This document shows positions 29,029 to 37,708 of a DNA stretch of 64,000 bases, one piece after another. Source of the DNA: JAFAXD01 sp051985675 (GTDB lineage: Bacteria > Pseudomonadota > Alphaproteobacteria > Rhizobiales > Xanthobacteraceae). A program made the translations under genes and the position numbers. The stretch spans positions 1-64,000 of the forward strand of contig JBPYFJ010000092.1 of NCBI GenBank assembly GCA_051985675.1, read 5' to 3'. The notes below the pieces were generated by a model. It was not told the origin of the DNA, did not search any database, and saw nothing but the letters and a program-made list of their open reading frames with translations. The first letter of the stretch is position 1. The number at the start of each line of letters is the position of its first letter.

Positions 29029-29925
29029 ATGTCGATCATCTACGCCTATATCAATCTTGTTCCGGTGACGCTGATGCAGAGCGTGATCTACGCGTTCGCG
29101 GCGCTGGGCATCATGATTCCGTTTCGCCTGCTGTCGTTTCCCGATCTCACCGTCGAGGGCTCGTTTCCGTTCGGCGCCTGCGTCGCGGCAGCACTGATCG
29201 CGGCACGTGTCGACCCGTGGATTGCGACGCTGGCGGCGCTCTGCGCCGGCGCGATTGCCGGGCTTGCGACCGCATCGCTCCACCTGTGGCTCCGCCTCAA
29301 CACGCTGTTGTGCGGCATTCTGGTGCTGACGATGTTGTTCAGCATCAACATCCAGGTGATGGGCAAGCCCAACATCGCACTGTTTGCCTATGCGACCCTG
29401 TTCGACAATCTGCTGGGGGCAATGACCGGCAACCTGACGGCCAGGATTGCGCTGGTTGCGGTCCTGTTGATAGCGGTTCTGCTTGCGCTGTACTGGTTCT
29501 TTCAAACCGAAATCGGTATGGCGCTGCGCGCAGTCGGCGCCAGCCAGAGCATGGCGCGCGCCCAGGGCATTTCGGTCGCCCGCTACACGTTGCTGGGTCT
29601 TGGGCTTGCCGGCGCGCTGTCGGCGCTGGCCGGCGCGCTGCTGGCGCAGAACCAGGCGTTCGCGGATGTCAGCATGGGATTTGGCGTCCTGGTCAACGGG
29701 CTCGCATCGGTTATCGTCGGCGAACAGCTCATCGGTCGTGCGACGCTCGGGCGTCAGCTGGCAGCACCGGTCATCGGCGCCGTCGTCTACTATCAGATCG
29801 TGAGCTTCGCGCTTGCCATCGGCCTCCAGCCATCGGACCTGAAGCTGCTGACGGGCCTGTTCGTGATCGCGATGCTCGCAATCCCGGTGCTGGCGGGACG
29901 TGGCTCCGTGCTCGGAAGCCGCTGA
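29029..29925 (+). CDS. ABC transporter permease (TrpY-like)
   Basis: This 298-residue inner-membrane permease of the branched-chain-amino-acid/ribose type has about eight hydrophobic segments and the typical FPDLTVEGSFPFGACVAAAL and RAVGASQSMARAQGI (EAA-like loop). The ATG at 29029 follows GGAG and is preferred over the GTG at 29017. It is the last gene of the importer operon; only one permease is present, so it should act as a homodimer. Confidence 0.85.
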   Translation: MSIIYAYINLVPVTLMQSVIYAFAALGIMIPFRLLSFPDLTVEGSFPFGACVAAALIAARVDPWIATLAALCAGAIAGLATASLHLWLRLNTLLCGILVLTMLFSINIQVMGKPNIALFAYATLFDNLLGAMTGNLTARIALVAVLLIAVLLALYWFFQTEIGMALRAVGASQSMARAQGISVARYTLLGLGLAGALSALAGALLAQNQAFADVSMGFGVLVNGLASVIVGEQLIGRATLGRQLAAPVIGAVVYYQIVSFALAIGLQPSDLKLLTGLFVIAMLAIPVLAGRGSVLGSR

Positions 29926-29931
29926 AGGCGG

Positions 29932-30441
29932 CTATTGCAGCCGCGGAGTCGCGTTGAGATAGAATTTGCTCATCGCTGGCCGGTATTGATCCATCATTGC
30001 CTTGTTGAGATCGAGCGGCGGCTTGGCGTCCGGTGGCATCAGCGAGAAGTATTTCGTGTCCCGGGTGTCGTCCTCGAACTGAGCGCGCGCCTTGGCGCGC
30101 AGCTCCGCGGACGTCATGAGGTCGAGAACGGACGCAGCCAACACCTTGGCGCCGACCACCATGCCTTTGTGGGCGATCGTGCTGGTGGGCGTGACCGCTG
30201 CGGCCCAGTGATGATAAAGGACCCCTGGCACGCTCGCCGGCGCGCTCTCGAACTCTTGCATGCCGAGTTCGGCGAAATAGTAGATCGAGTCTCCGATCTT
30301 GGCCATTTGCTCCGCATTGCGATCGACTACCTGGTAGGCAAGCTCTTTCGGGCCTTCGCCGGCGCTGCTGGAGCCCGTCGGTGCAACAAACGTCACTAAG
30401 ATTGCGGCGACTGTGGCGCCATGAAGCAGATTGGAGCGCAT
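29932..30441 (-). CDS. shrunken AbgB-like M20 amidohydrolase lacking the catalytic core
   Basis: This 169-residue protein starts at ATG 30441 after GAGG, with a signal peptide (about 1-28, ending near SSSAGEG). Residues 35-65 (YQVVDRNAEQMAKIGDSIYYFAELGMQEFESA) match the N-terminal start of AbgB-type amidohydrolases, and from about 70 on (YHHWAAAVTPTSTIAHKGMVVGAKVLAASVLDL) it matches their C-terminal end. The roughly 300 residues between, with most metal ligands and the catalytic glutamate, are absent, yet the frame is open. It cannot be an active M20 hydrolase. It may be a decaying remnant or a reused scaffold. Confidence 0.7.
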   Translation of the reverse strand: MRSNLLHGATVAAILVTFVAPTGSSSAGEGPKELAYQVVDRNAEQMAKIGDSIYYFAELGMQEFESAPASVPGVLYHHWAAAVTPTSTIAHKGMVVGAKVLAASVLDLMTSAELRAKARAQFEDDTRDTKYFSLMPPDAKPPLDLNKAMMDQYRPAMSKFYLNATPRLQ

Positions 30442-30476
30442 CGAGGTCCTCAAATGGTTCGTGGATACGACTGGTC

Positions 30477-31469
30477 TCAACCCTCGGGTTTGATCCTGGC
30501 CAGCTTCACCAGCCGGCCCCATTCCCTGATGCTGGCAAGAAACAGCCGCTCGGCCTGATCGGGCGTCGTTGTCAGCGGATCGGCGCCGAAGTTGTTGATA
30601 AACTCGCGCGTCATCGGTTGCGCCACGACGTCGACCATCCAGCCGTTGATCTTGTTGATCACCGGCCGCGGGGTTCCGGCCGGCACCATTACGCCGAAAA
30701 AGCCAGGAACGTCGAGACCGGTGACACCCTGTTCCTCCAGTGTTGGCGTCGTGGGATCGCTTTTCATCCGCTCCTTCGACCCGACGCCCAGGATCTTCAA
30801 CCGGTCCTCGCGCGCCTGCGCGTGCGCAAAAACGCCGTCGCTGAACGAATAGTCGAGCAGCCCGGTCTGCAGGTCGTAGAGCGTATCGGGCGCGCTGCGG
30901 TAGGGCACCTCGACTGCCCTGAGCTGCAGGATTGTCTTGAACAAGTTGCCCATCAGCCGGCCTGGCGGTGACGTGGTGGCAAAGCTCGCCTTGTCGCCTT
31001 TCTGGCGCAGATAGGTGACGAGGTCCTCGACCTTCTTCCAAGGTCGGTGAACATCGACCGTGAGATAGAAGGAGAACCGGAACAGCGTCGCAATCGCCAA
31101 GATCTGCTTGTCGAGATCGGGCGGCGTGTTCTTGAACATGAAAATGTTTGCCGCAACCGACGTCGGCGCATGGATGAACATGGTGTAGCCGTCGGGCTTG
31201 GCGCGCGCCAGATATTCGGCGGCGATGTTGCCGTTGGCGCCGGGCCGGTTCTCGACCAGGACGGGCTTGCCGGCGCGCGCACGCACTTGTTCGGCAAAAA
31301 AGCGCACCCAAACGTCGGCGCCGCTGCCTGGCGGAAACGCGCAAATGACGTGCAGTTCGCGCGCCGGGTAGGGGTCCGGCGTCTGTGCGGCCGCAGGCGA
31401 TACCGCGAGGGTGAACAATGCGATTGCCGGAGACAGCGCACGCGCGATCCTTCGGACGAACCGGATCAT
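30477..31469 (-). CDS. TctC/Bug-family periplasmic binding protein
   Basis: This is a 330-residue tripartite-tricarboxylate-type solute receptor. Signal peptide: RRIARALSPAIALFTLAVSPAAAQ. Family markers are the PGSGADVWVRFFAEQV pocket loop, VENRPGANGNIAAEYLARAKPDGYT and TPTLEEQGVTGLDVPGFFGVMVPAGTP. No TctA/TctB membrane genes are near, as for most Bug proteins. The ATG at 31469 opens the signal peptide. It is upstream of the shrunken AbgB-like gene on the same strand (35-bp gap). The ligand is probably a carboxylate; its identity is unknown. Confidence 0.88.
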   Translation of the reverse strand: MIRFVRRIARALSPAIALFTLAVSPAAAQTPDPYPARELHVICAFPPGSGADVWVRFFAEQVRARAGKPVLVENRPGANGNIAAEYLARAKPDGYTMFIHAPTSVAANIFMFKNTPPDLDKQILAIATLFRFSFYLTVDVHRPWKKVEDLVTYLRQKGDKASFATTSPPGRLMGNLFKTILQLRAVEVPYRSAPDTLYDLQTGLLDYSFSDGVFAHAQAREDRLKILGVGSKERMKSDPTTPTLEEQGVTGLDVPGFFGVMVPAGTPRPVINKINGWMVDVVAQPMTREFINNFGADPLTTTPDQAERLFLASIREWGRLVKLARIKPEG

Positions 31470-31675
31470 GTCGCCCCAATCCTGTCGCGCCGCCGCCGCG
31501 TCCGGCGAGAGGTCATTGCTCCGCTCATACCGTTCGGCATGCCTTATACCACGCGTTGATGCGAACTTCGGAATGCGGAACGCGCAGCCGAGGTTTCCTC
31601 CGCCGCAAGTTACCGCCGGATGAACTTGCCTCTCAAGACGACTTGCGAGCACAGATGAGAGGGCTCCCAGTCTGA

Positions 31676-33292
31676 TCAATGTCCAGTGGCGACACGGGCG
31701 ACGTCCGCCGCATCGCGGGGCGCTGCATTATCACGCCAGATGATGTGCAGGTCGGGACGCAGCAGGATGAGATCGTATCCGTAGATCTCGCGCGCGACCT
31801 GGTCGGGAATGTCGAGCTCGCTGACCGGCGCTCCGAACGACTCGAGCGCACCGGCGAGCTGTGACGTGTCATGCTTGGCGCTGCCGAGGCGCAGGATCGT
31901 GTATCCCGTGGTCGGAATGCGGTCCTGCATGGCGCTGCCGTCGTCGAGCCAGACGTGCGGCAGCCGCGCGCCTGGCCAGGTCGTCGGCTCGTAGGTGCGA
32001 AACAGGTGCTCGGGACCGCCCGGTATGTCGCAGATGACCGGTGAAGCGACATAGCGATAGCCGAGCTCCGCGCCGATCATCTCGTTTGACTTGCGCTGCT
32101 CGACGTCAGCAATCGTCGTCAGGATTTCGCGGGTTTGCTGCCCCTCCGGCGTATTGTCGCGGATATTGGGCCGCCACATCGAGCGCCACTTGCGCCGCCC
32201 GAGACTGGCGTAACGCGACGCGCCGACGTTGCGATCGCCGATCTGATGGCGCTCGACCTCGTAGGATGCGAGCAGCTTCGGACCGCCGAAGCCCCTGAGC
32301 GTCGCTTCGAGCTTCCACCCAAGATCGACCGCGTCTCCGACGCCCGAATTCATGCCTAGTCCGCCCGTTGGGATGACGAGATGCACGGCGTCTCCGGCCA
32401 AAAACACCCGGCGATCCTGGTAACGCTCCGCCAACAGTAGGTTTTGGCGCCAGGGATTGCAGGACAGCATCTTGTAGTTGATGGGAATTCCGATGGTCTT
32501 TTCGAACTGACGCTCCATCTCGGCGTCGCTGTCAACCGAGGCGTGCACAGTCCAGTATTTGGTCGAATCCTGCATGATCAGGAATGTCGCTTCCTCATCG
32601 GCGACGTGATAATGCCGGCCATGACCGGGACCGTTGCCGATCGGAATTTTGTCGAACAGATCCTCGCTGTAATAGAGACCCTGCCGAAACGCGCGCAGGT
32701 TTGCTTCGCCGTAGAGTCGGATGCCGAGCGCCTGCCGCACTGCGCTGCTGCCGCCATCGCAGCCGACCAGGTAATCCGAGCGGATCGGCTCGGTCGCGCC
32801 GTCCGCCGTTCGCACGGTGGTGGTGACGCCGCCCGGGTCCTGTTCGTGTGAAACATATTCGGTTGACCAGCGCAGACCGACGCACGGCAACGACTCGGCT
32901 TCCGTTTTGAGCAGCGGTTCGAGCGTGTACTGCGAAATCAGCTGATACGGTTCGAGCGGGGCGGTGCCGTCGGTCGTAGCGCGAATCGACGCCTCCGCCT
33001 CGGCGACCGACGGGTAGGGGAGGCGCAGCAGCGGCGGTTTGGTGAGATCGAGCACAATGTAGACGTCCATCGGAACGTTGCGATCGAGCCCGGCCGCGCG
33101 CACCTTCCTGGCGAGCCCCATGCGGCGATAGATTTCCATGGTCCGGGCGTTCACCCGTTCCATCTTCGGCAGGAACGCCGGCCCGCTGCGCTTCTCGACC
33201 AGGACCGTGCGGATGCCGCGCTGGCCGAGATCGACGGCAAGCGATAGTCCGACCGGACCGGCGCCAACGATGAGAACCTGCGTGTCCGCCAC
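31676..33292 (-). CDS. FAD-dependent monooxygenase (PheA/TfdB family)
   Basis: This 538-residue class A flavin hydroxylase has the FAD motif GAGPVGLSL at the N-terminus (about 9-17), the DG motif YLVGCDGGSSAVR, and FLAGDAVHLVIPTGGLGMNSGVGDA for the second FAD site. The GTG at 33292 is chosen because a GGGAGGT site lies at correct spacing; an in-frame start at 33400 would add 36 non-family residues. Likely substrates are substituted phenols or hydroxybenzoates. It is a different lineage from the hydroxylase at 1.7-3.3 kb and has the GC-rich codon use of its neighbours. Confidence 0.83.
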   Translation of the reverse strand: MADTQVLIVGAGPVGLSLAVDLGQRGIRTVLVEKRSGPAFLPKMERVNARTMEIYRRMGLARKVRAAGLDRNVPMDVYIVLDLTKPPLLRLPYPSVAEAEASIRATTDGTAPLEPYQLISQYTLEPLLKTEAESLPCVGLRWSTEYVSHEQDPGGVTTTVRTADGATEPIRSDYLVGCDGGSSAVRQALGIRLYGEANLRAFRQGLYYSEDLFDKIPIGNGPGHGRHYHVADEEATFLIMQDSTKYWTVHASVDSDAEMERQFEKTIGIPINYKMLSCNPWRQNLLLAERYQDRRVFLAGDAVHLVIPTGGLGMNSGVGDAVDLGWKLEATLRGFGGPKLLASYEVERHQIGDRNVGASRYASLGRRKWRSMWRPNIRDNTPEGQQTREILTTIADVEQRKSNEMIGAELGYRYVASPVICDIPGGPEHLFRTYEPTTWPGARLPHVWLDDGSAMQDRIPTTGYTILRLGSAKHDTSQLAGALESFGAPVSELDIPDQVAREIYGYDLILLRPDLHIIWRDNAAPRDAADVARVATGH

Positions 33293-33418
33293 CCGCACCT
33301 CCCAGATCCACCCCGCACACCTGCAGGCGCGGACCTTGCGTTCGTGCCTCCAATAGCGCTCCACTAGGCGCGCATCGACAAGAAAATCGCGCGAGCCCAC
33401 CCCCTATGAGGTTTGCGC

Positions 33419-35014
33419 ATGCAAATCGACCGGGCCATGACACTCAACGGCTGCTTGAGACTGCGCGGGAACGCAAGGCGGGCCGTCTGGCTGTTGTTGT
33501 TCGCCGGCCTTGCTTGGCCTGCACCAAGTCATGACGCGCTGGCGCAACCCGCTGCTCCGCCGGCGCCCGATCAACGCGTGCGCAGCTCCGATCATTCACG
33601 CTGGCGCGGCGGCTGGTACCCCTGGGATCCCTACCAGTACCGCGAATACCGTCATGGGGTGCCGATCCTCACCGGCTTTGACATCGAGATTGAACGCGCC
33701 CTCGCGCGCATGATGGGCATCGAAATTCTGCTCCCGGATCTGCCCTGGCAAGACCATTTGGCGGCGCTGGCGGCCGGGACCGCCGACGTCGCGGCCGGCG
33801 CGACCTACAGCAAGGAGCGTGACGCTTATGAATATTTTTCAAAGCCGTATCGCCGCGAGACCGATGTTCTGATTCTGCCCAGGGGGGCGAGCGGGCGCTA
33901 TTCGTTCCAGACCGTCGAGCAGATGCTCGACATGTTCGCGAACCAGAAGTTTCGGCTCGGCGTCGTCGCCGGCTTCCTTTATGCCGATGACCGGGTCAAC
34001 GCGTTCATTGCGGACCCGGCCAACGGCAGCAACATCGTCAAGGCGGCCGACGAGGCCGAAAACCTGCAAAATCTTTTGGCCGGCCGCGTCGACGGCTTCC
34101 TTGCCGACCGTATTGCCGCCGCCACCACGGCGTGGCGCCGGCGCGAGGGCGCTCTCATCGAAGAACATCCGTTGCGTTTTTCAACCGACATACATTTCAT
34201 GTTGAGTCGAGCGACGCAGGCGCCCGAGACGTTGGCGCGGCTCGATGCCGCAATCGACGAACTCAAGCGCAGCGGCGAGCTCCGCCGCATCGCCAATTCC
34301 TACGCGCTGCCCGTGCTGATCAACCAGACGCTCGACCGCGATTGGTTCCAGATCCTGGTGCTGGTCGGAACCGCCGCGTTCGCGCTGTCGGGCGTCGTCC
34401 TCGCCTATGGCGGCCAATACACGTTGTTTGCCGCGCTGATTCTGGCGAGCCTTCCGGCCGTTGGGGGCGGCGTGGTGCGCGATCTCTTGTTGCAGCGCGA
34501 GCCGCTTGGAGTAGTGCGCAATCCCTCAGCCCTACTGACGGTGTTCGCGACGGTGCTCGTCGGAATGGTGGCGATTCGCGTTGTCTCGCGCTTCAAAGTG
34601 CTATCGATTGCGCCATATCTGCATGCTCACCGGCAAATCGGCTCGCGTCTAATCGAGATCTTTGACGCCGTCGGCCTGGCGGCTTTTACCGTTGTCGGGG
34701 TGGTCGTGGCCCTCGACACGGCGGCGCAACCGTTGTGGCTGTGGGGGCCGATCGCCGCGGTGTTGACCGCGTCGTTCGGGGGCCTGATGCGCGATCTTGT
34801 GCGCCGCGACCAGCTCGAAGCGAATCTGCGGGGAGAACTCTACCCGGAGATCGCGATCGTCTGGGGGCTTGCGCTCGCGCTCTTCCTGCAATGGGAAGGC
34901 GGCCGCCTGCAGCCTGAGGAAATTCGCCTGGCCGTGATCGTAACGCTTCTGGGCGCGTTCCTGACACGGATCTTTGCCATCATCCGGGGGCTGAAAGGAT
35001 GGTCATACGTGTGA
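33419..35014 (+). CDS. fusion: periplasmic solute-binding domain + TRIC-type cation channel
   Basis: This 531-residue two-part protein starts with a signal-like segment (about 19-42). A SBP_bac_3 domain follows (about 58-298; WDPYQYREYRHGVPILTGFDIEIERAL, LAAGTADVAAGATYSKER, then DGFLADR). The C-terminal part (about 310-523) is a TRIC/UPF0126 domain with seven hydrophobic segments and two repeats carrying GGGVVRDLL (about 349-357) and GGLMRDLV (about 454-461). TRIC proteins have an outside N-terminus, which would place the binding domain in the periplasm. It is plausibly a ligand-gated ion channel; the ligand and ion are unknown. The ATG at 33419 has GAGG 8 bases upstream. Confidence 0.8.
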   Translation: MQIDRAMTLNGCLRLRGNARRAVWLLLFAGLAWPAPSHDALAQPAAPPAPDQRVRSSDHSRWRGGWYPWDPYQYREYRHGVPILTGFDIEIERALARMMGIEILLPDLPWQDHLAALAAGTADVAAGATYSKERDAYEYFSKPYRRETDVLILPRGASGRYSFQTVEQMLDMFANQKFRLGVVAGFLYADDRVNAFIADPANGSNIVKAADEAENLQNLLAGRVDGFLADRIAAATTAWRRREGALIEEHPLRFSTDIHFMLSRATQAPETLARLDAAIDELKRSGELRRIANSYALPVLINQTLDRDWFQILVLVGTAAFALSGVVLAYGGQYTLFAALILASLPAVGGGVVRDLLLQREPLGVVRNPSALLTVFATVLVGMVAIRVVSRFKVLSIAPYLHAHRQIGSRLIEIFDAVGLAAFTVVGVVVALDTAAQPLWLWGPIAAVLTASFGGLMRDLVRRDQLEANLRGELYPEIAIVWGLALALFLQWEGGRLQPEEIRLAVIVTLLGAFLTRIFAIIRGLKGWSYV

Positions 35015-35059
35015 GGCGTACAAATCGGCGTGAGGCCGGCAACCGTGCGCCCTAATGGC

Positions 35060-35071
35060 CGGCGGCACTAG
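35060..35071 (+). repeat. 12-bp arm of the CGGCGGCACTAG palindromic element
   Basis: CGGCGGCACTAG matches the right arm of the elements at 51855-51932 and 56649-56702. Only the arm is present, in the gap between the SBP-TRIC gene and the VOC gene. A match this short could be chance. Confidence 0.3.
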
Positions 35072-35197
35072 CAACCTTTGGCTTGCCAGCATCGTTATAG
35101 CCACGAAACAGCGATGACACCGCTATCATGATCTTGTCATAGAGTGCGTGCGGTCGCGATTGATGCGAAGCAAGAGTTTCGAAAAGGAGCACCCGAA

Positions 35198-35974
35198 ATG
35201 GCGAATCCCCAGGGGCGTTTTATTTGGCACGAATTGATGACGACGGACACGAAAGCGGCCAAGGCATTCTACGGTAAGGTCGTAGGCTGGGGCGCGCAGG
35301 ACGTGCCGATGCCGGGCATGACCTACACGCTGTTGATGGCCGGGCAGACGTCGGTCGGTGGGCTGATGGACATTCCGGAGAATGCAAAGAAGATGAACGC
35401 ACCTCCGAACTGGACAGGTTATATCGGCGTAGAAGACGTCGATGGCACCGTGGATCGGATCAAGAAGCTCGGCGGCATGGTGTATGTCGCGCCGACCGAC
35501 ATCCCCAATATCGGCCGCTTCGCGGTGGTGACCGATCCACAAAAGTCGGCGTTTGCGTTGTTCAAGACTCAAAACGCGCCGCCCCAGGATCACCCGGCTC
35601 AGCCGAGTACGCCCGGTCACGTCGGGTGGAACGAACTTTGCGCCGACGACTGGCAGAAGGCATTCGCGTTCTACAGCGGATTGTTCGGCTGGAAGAAAGG
35701 CGAGGCCCATGACATGGGGCCAATGGGCACATATCAAATTATTTTGGCGGGCGACCAACCGATTGGGGGCATGTTCAACAAGCCGCCCATGGTGCCGTCT
35801 CCGTTCTGGCTCTACTACGTCAACGTCAAATCCATCGATGCCGCGACCGCAAGCGTGAAGGGCAACGGCGGCGAGATCATCAACGGTCCGATGGAAGTGC
35901 CCGGCGGCAGTTGGATCGTCCAATGCAAGGACCCGCAAGGCGCGATGTTTGCTCTGGTCGGGCCGCGCAACTAG
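35198..35974 (+). CDS. two-domain VOC (glyoxalase/bleomycin-resistance fold) protein
   Basis: This 258-residue protein has two tandem vicinal-oxygen-chelate modules (about 5-125: GRFIWHELMTTDTKAAKAFYGKVVGW; about 135-255: GHVGWNELCADDWQKAFAFYSGLFGW). Each half shows the paired-beta pattern, and metal-ligand-type residues (H, E) occur at the expected places. It resembles the CFP30B/27-kDa-antigen group rather than true glyoxalase I, with no known reaction. The ATG at 35198 follows AAAAGGAG. Confidence 0.85.
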   Translation: MANPQGRFIWHELMTTDTKAAKAFYGKVVGWGAQDVPMPGMTYTLLMAGQTSVGGLMDIPENAKKMNAPPNWTGYIGVEDVDGTVDRIKKLGGMVYVAPTDIPNIGRFAVVTDPQKSAFALFKTQNAPPQDHPAQPSTPGHVGWNELCADDWQKAFAFYSGLFGWKKGEAHDMGPMGTYQIILAGDQPIGGMFNKPPMVPSPFWLYYVNVKSIDAATASVKGNGGEIINGPMEVPGGSWIVQCKDPQGAMFALVGPRN

Positions 35975-35988
35975 CGGAGTGAGCCGCG

Positions 35989-37596
35989 TCAATCGTCGCT
36001 GCGCCGGTTGGCGATACCTGCTTCCCGCAAGTCCAGCTCGCGCTCGATGCGGCGTCGCGCTTCATCTTTGAGTTCGCCGGCGCGTGACAGCTTGTTGATG
36101 TGCTCGCGCTCGGCTTCGATCAACAGCAGCGCGATCTCGTCGTCGAGTTCGGTGCGTAGCCGGTGATCGTCATCTCCGTCGCTGCTGTGCTTGATGTACC
36201 GCAGACGGTCGCGATGATGGTCGCGAGCCTGCCGCACCATGTCGTCGGCAAGCTGCCGCTCGTCGGCGAGTTGATCGATTCGTTCAAGCACTGCCTCGAT
36301 GGCTTGGCGGCGGGCGTTGAACTCCTGCAGTCGGTCGGTTTGGTGCTCCTCATCGCCTGCCTGAGCAAGACCGAGCCAGCGGATCACCGTCGGCAACAGC
36401 AAGCCTTGGCCCACCAACGTGACCAGGATCACGGAAAACGTGAGAAATAGAATAAGGTCGCGATACGGAAACGGTTGGCCATCCGCGGTCGCGAACGGAA
36501 TGGCCAACGCCGCGGCGAGCGAGACGACACCACGCACGCCGGTGAAGGCGAGCGCGAACGGCCATTGCCAGGGCGGCGATGGGTCGCGGCGACGAAGGCC
36601 CGGGAATAGCCAGCGTGGAATATAGGTCGCCGGATACATCCAGACAAAGCGCGCGCCAATCACAACGGCGCTGATGATCACGGCCGATATGGCCAATTCC
36701 GCGATCGAGACGTGATGGATGCGCTCGATCAAGGTGCGTGCCTGCAGGCCGGTGATCAGAAATACCATCCCTTCGATAAGATAAATGAGGAAGTCCCAGA
36801 AAAAGATGCCTTGCAGTCGCGTGGCCGCGCTGATCAATCGCAGACCGTTCCAGCTGATATAAAGTCCCGCGGTGACGGTTGCGAGCACGCCGGACCCGCC
36901 TAGGTAGTCGGGCGGCCAGTAGGCCAGGAACGGCGTCAAGAGCGACAGCGTGACTTCCGTGCGCGGATCGTTGACCCAGCGACGCAGCCGCAGCATCAGC
37001 CAACCGACGCCGATTCCCCAGGCGATTTCGCCGGTCACGATGGCTACGAACAGCCCGGCGGCGGTGCCCAAGGAAAACATGTGAACGCTCACCGCCACCA
37101 CCGCGAACCGGTAGAGAATGAGCGCTGTGGCATCGTTGGCCAGTCCTTCGCCCTCCAGAATGACCAGCAGGCGTCGCGGAATTCGCATGCGGCGCGCGAT
37201 CGCGAGCGGCGCCACCGCGTCGGGCGGGGACACGATCGCACCCAGCACGAAGCCGACCGCCAGCGGCAAGCCGATCAGCCAATAGGCAGCCAGTGCGACG
37301 GCGACCGTGGTGAACACGACACAGCCGATCGCCAAGAGCGAAATCGGGCGCAGATTGAAACGGAACTCGCGCCAGCTCATCGCGACTGCCGACGAGTAGA
37401 TGAGCGGCGGCAATACCATCATGAGGACGAGTTCAGGCGCGAGCACCACCTCGGGCAACCCGGGGATGAGTGCCAGTACGACCCCGGTCAGTACCAGGAT
37501 GATCGCGGGAGGGATTTTCAAGCGTGCTGACAGCACCGCGACGGCGGCGGTCACCGCGAGCAGCAGCACGAGAATTTGAACCGTCGATAAGACCAT
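35989..37596 (-). CDS. CPA1-family Na+/H+ antiporter
   Basis: This 535-residue inner-membrane antiporter has about 12 hydrophobic segments. The ion-binding region is seen as GAIVSPPDAVAPLAIARRMRIPRRLLVILEGEGLANDATALI, with the paired acidic residues of CPA1 exchangers. A cytoplasmic C-terminal tail of about 130 charged residues (RLQEFNARRQAIEAVLERIDQ onward) looks helical and may be regulatory. It would exchange protons for Na+ or K+ in pH and salt homeostasis. The gene is convergent with the VOC gene. Confidence 0.9.
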   Translation of the reverse strand: MVLSTVQILVLLLAVTAAVAVLSARLKIPPAIILVLTGVVLALIPGLPEVVLAPELVLMMVLPPLIYSSAVAMSWREFRFNLRPISLLAIGCVVFTTVAVALAAYWLIGLPLAVGFVLGAIVSPPDAVAPLAIARRMRIPRRLLVILEGEGLANDATALILYRFAVVAVSVHMFSLGTAAGLFVAIVTGEIAWGIGVGWLMLRLRRWVNDPRTEVTLSLLTPFLAYWPPDYLGGSGVLATVTAGLYISWNGLRLISAATRLQGIFFWDFLIYLIEGMVFLITGLQARTLIERIHHVSIAELAISAVIISAVVIGARFVWMYPATYIPRWLFPGLRRRDPSPPWQWPFALAFTGVRGVVSLAAALAIPFATADGQPFPYRDLILFLTFSVILVTLVGQGLLLPTVIRWLGLAQAGDEEHQTDRLQEFNARRQAIEAVLERIDQLADERQLADDMVRQARDHHRDRLRYIKHSSDGDDDHRLRTELDDEIALLLIEAEREHINKLSRAGELKDEARRRIERELDLREAGIANRRSDD

Positions 37597-37708
37597 GTGC
37601 GCGTCGGTTGGATAACCTGCGGTGCGACGCCAGAGTAGATGACACGACCCGACGCGCGGTCAAATAGGCCGCAATGCGCGCGCCATCGATCGCGAGCGGA
37701 ATGAGCGT

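Noticed and set aside
29932..31479. A single 515-codon minus-strand frame
   Set aside because: It is the AbgB-like gene joined by chance to a shadow frame of the Bug gene at 30477-31469. The upstream part has shadow composition, and a good start lies at 30441.
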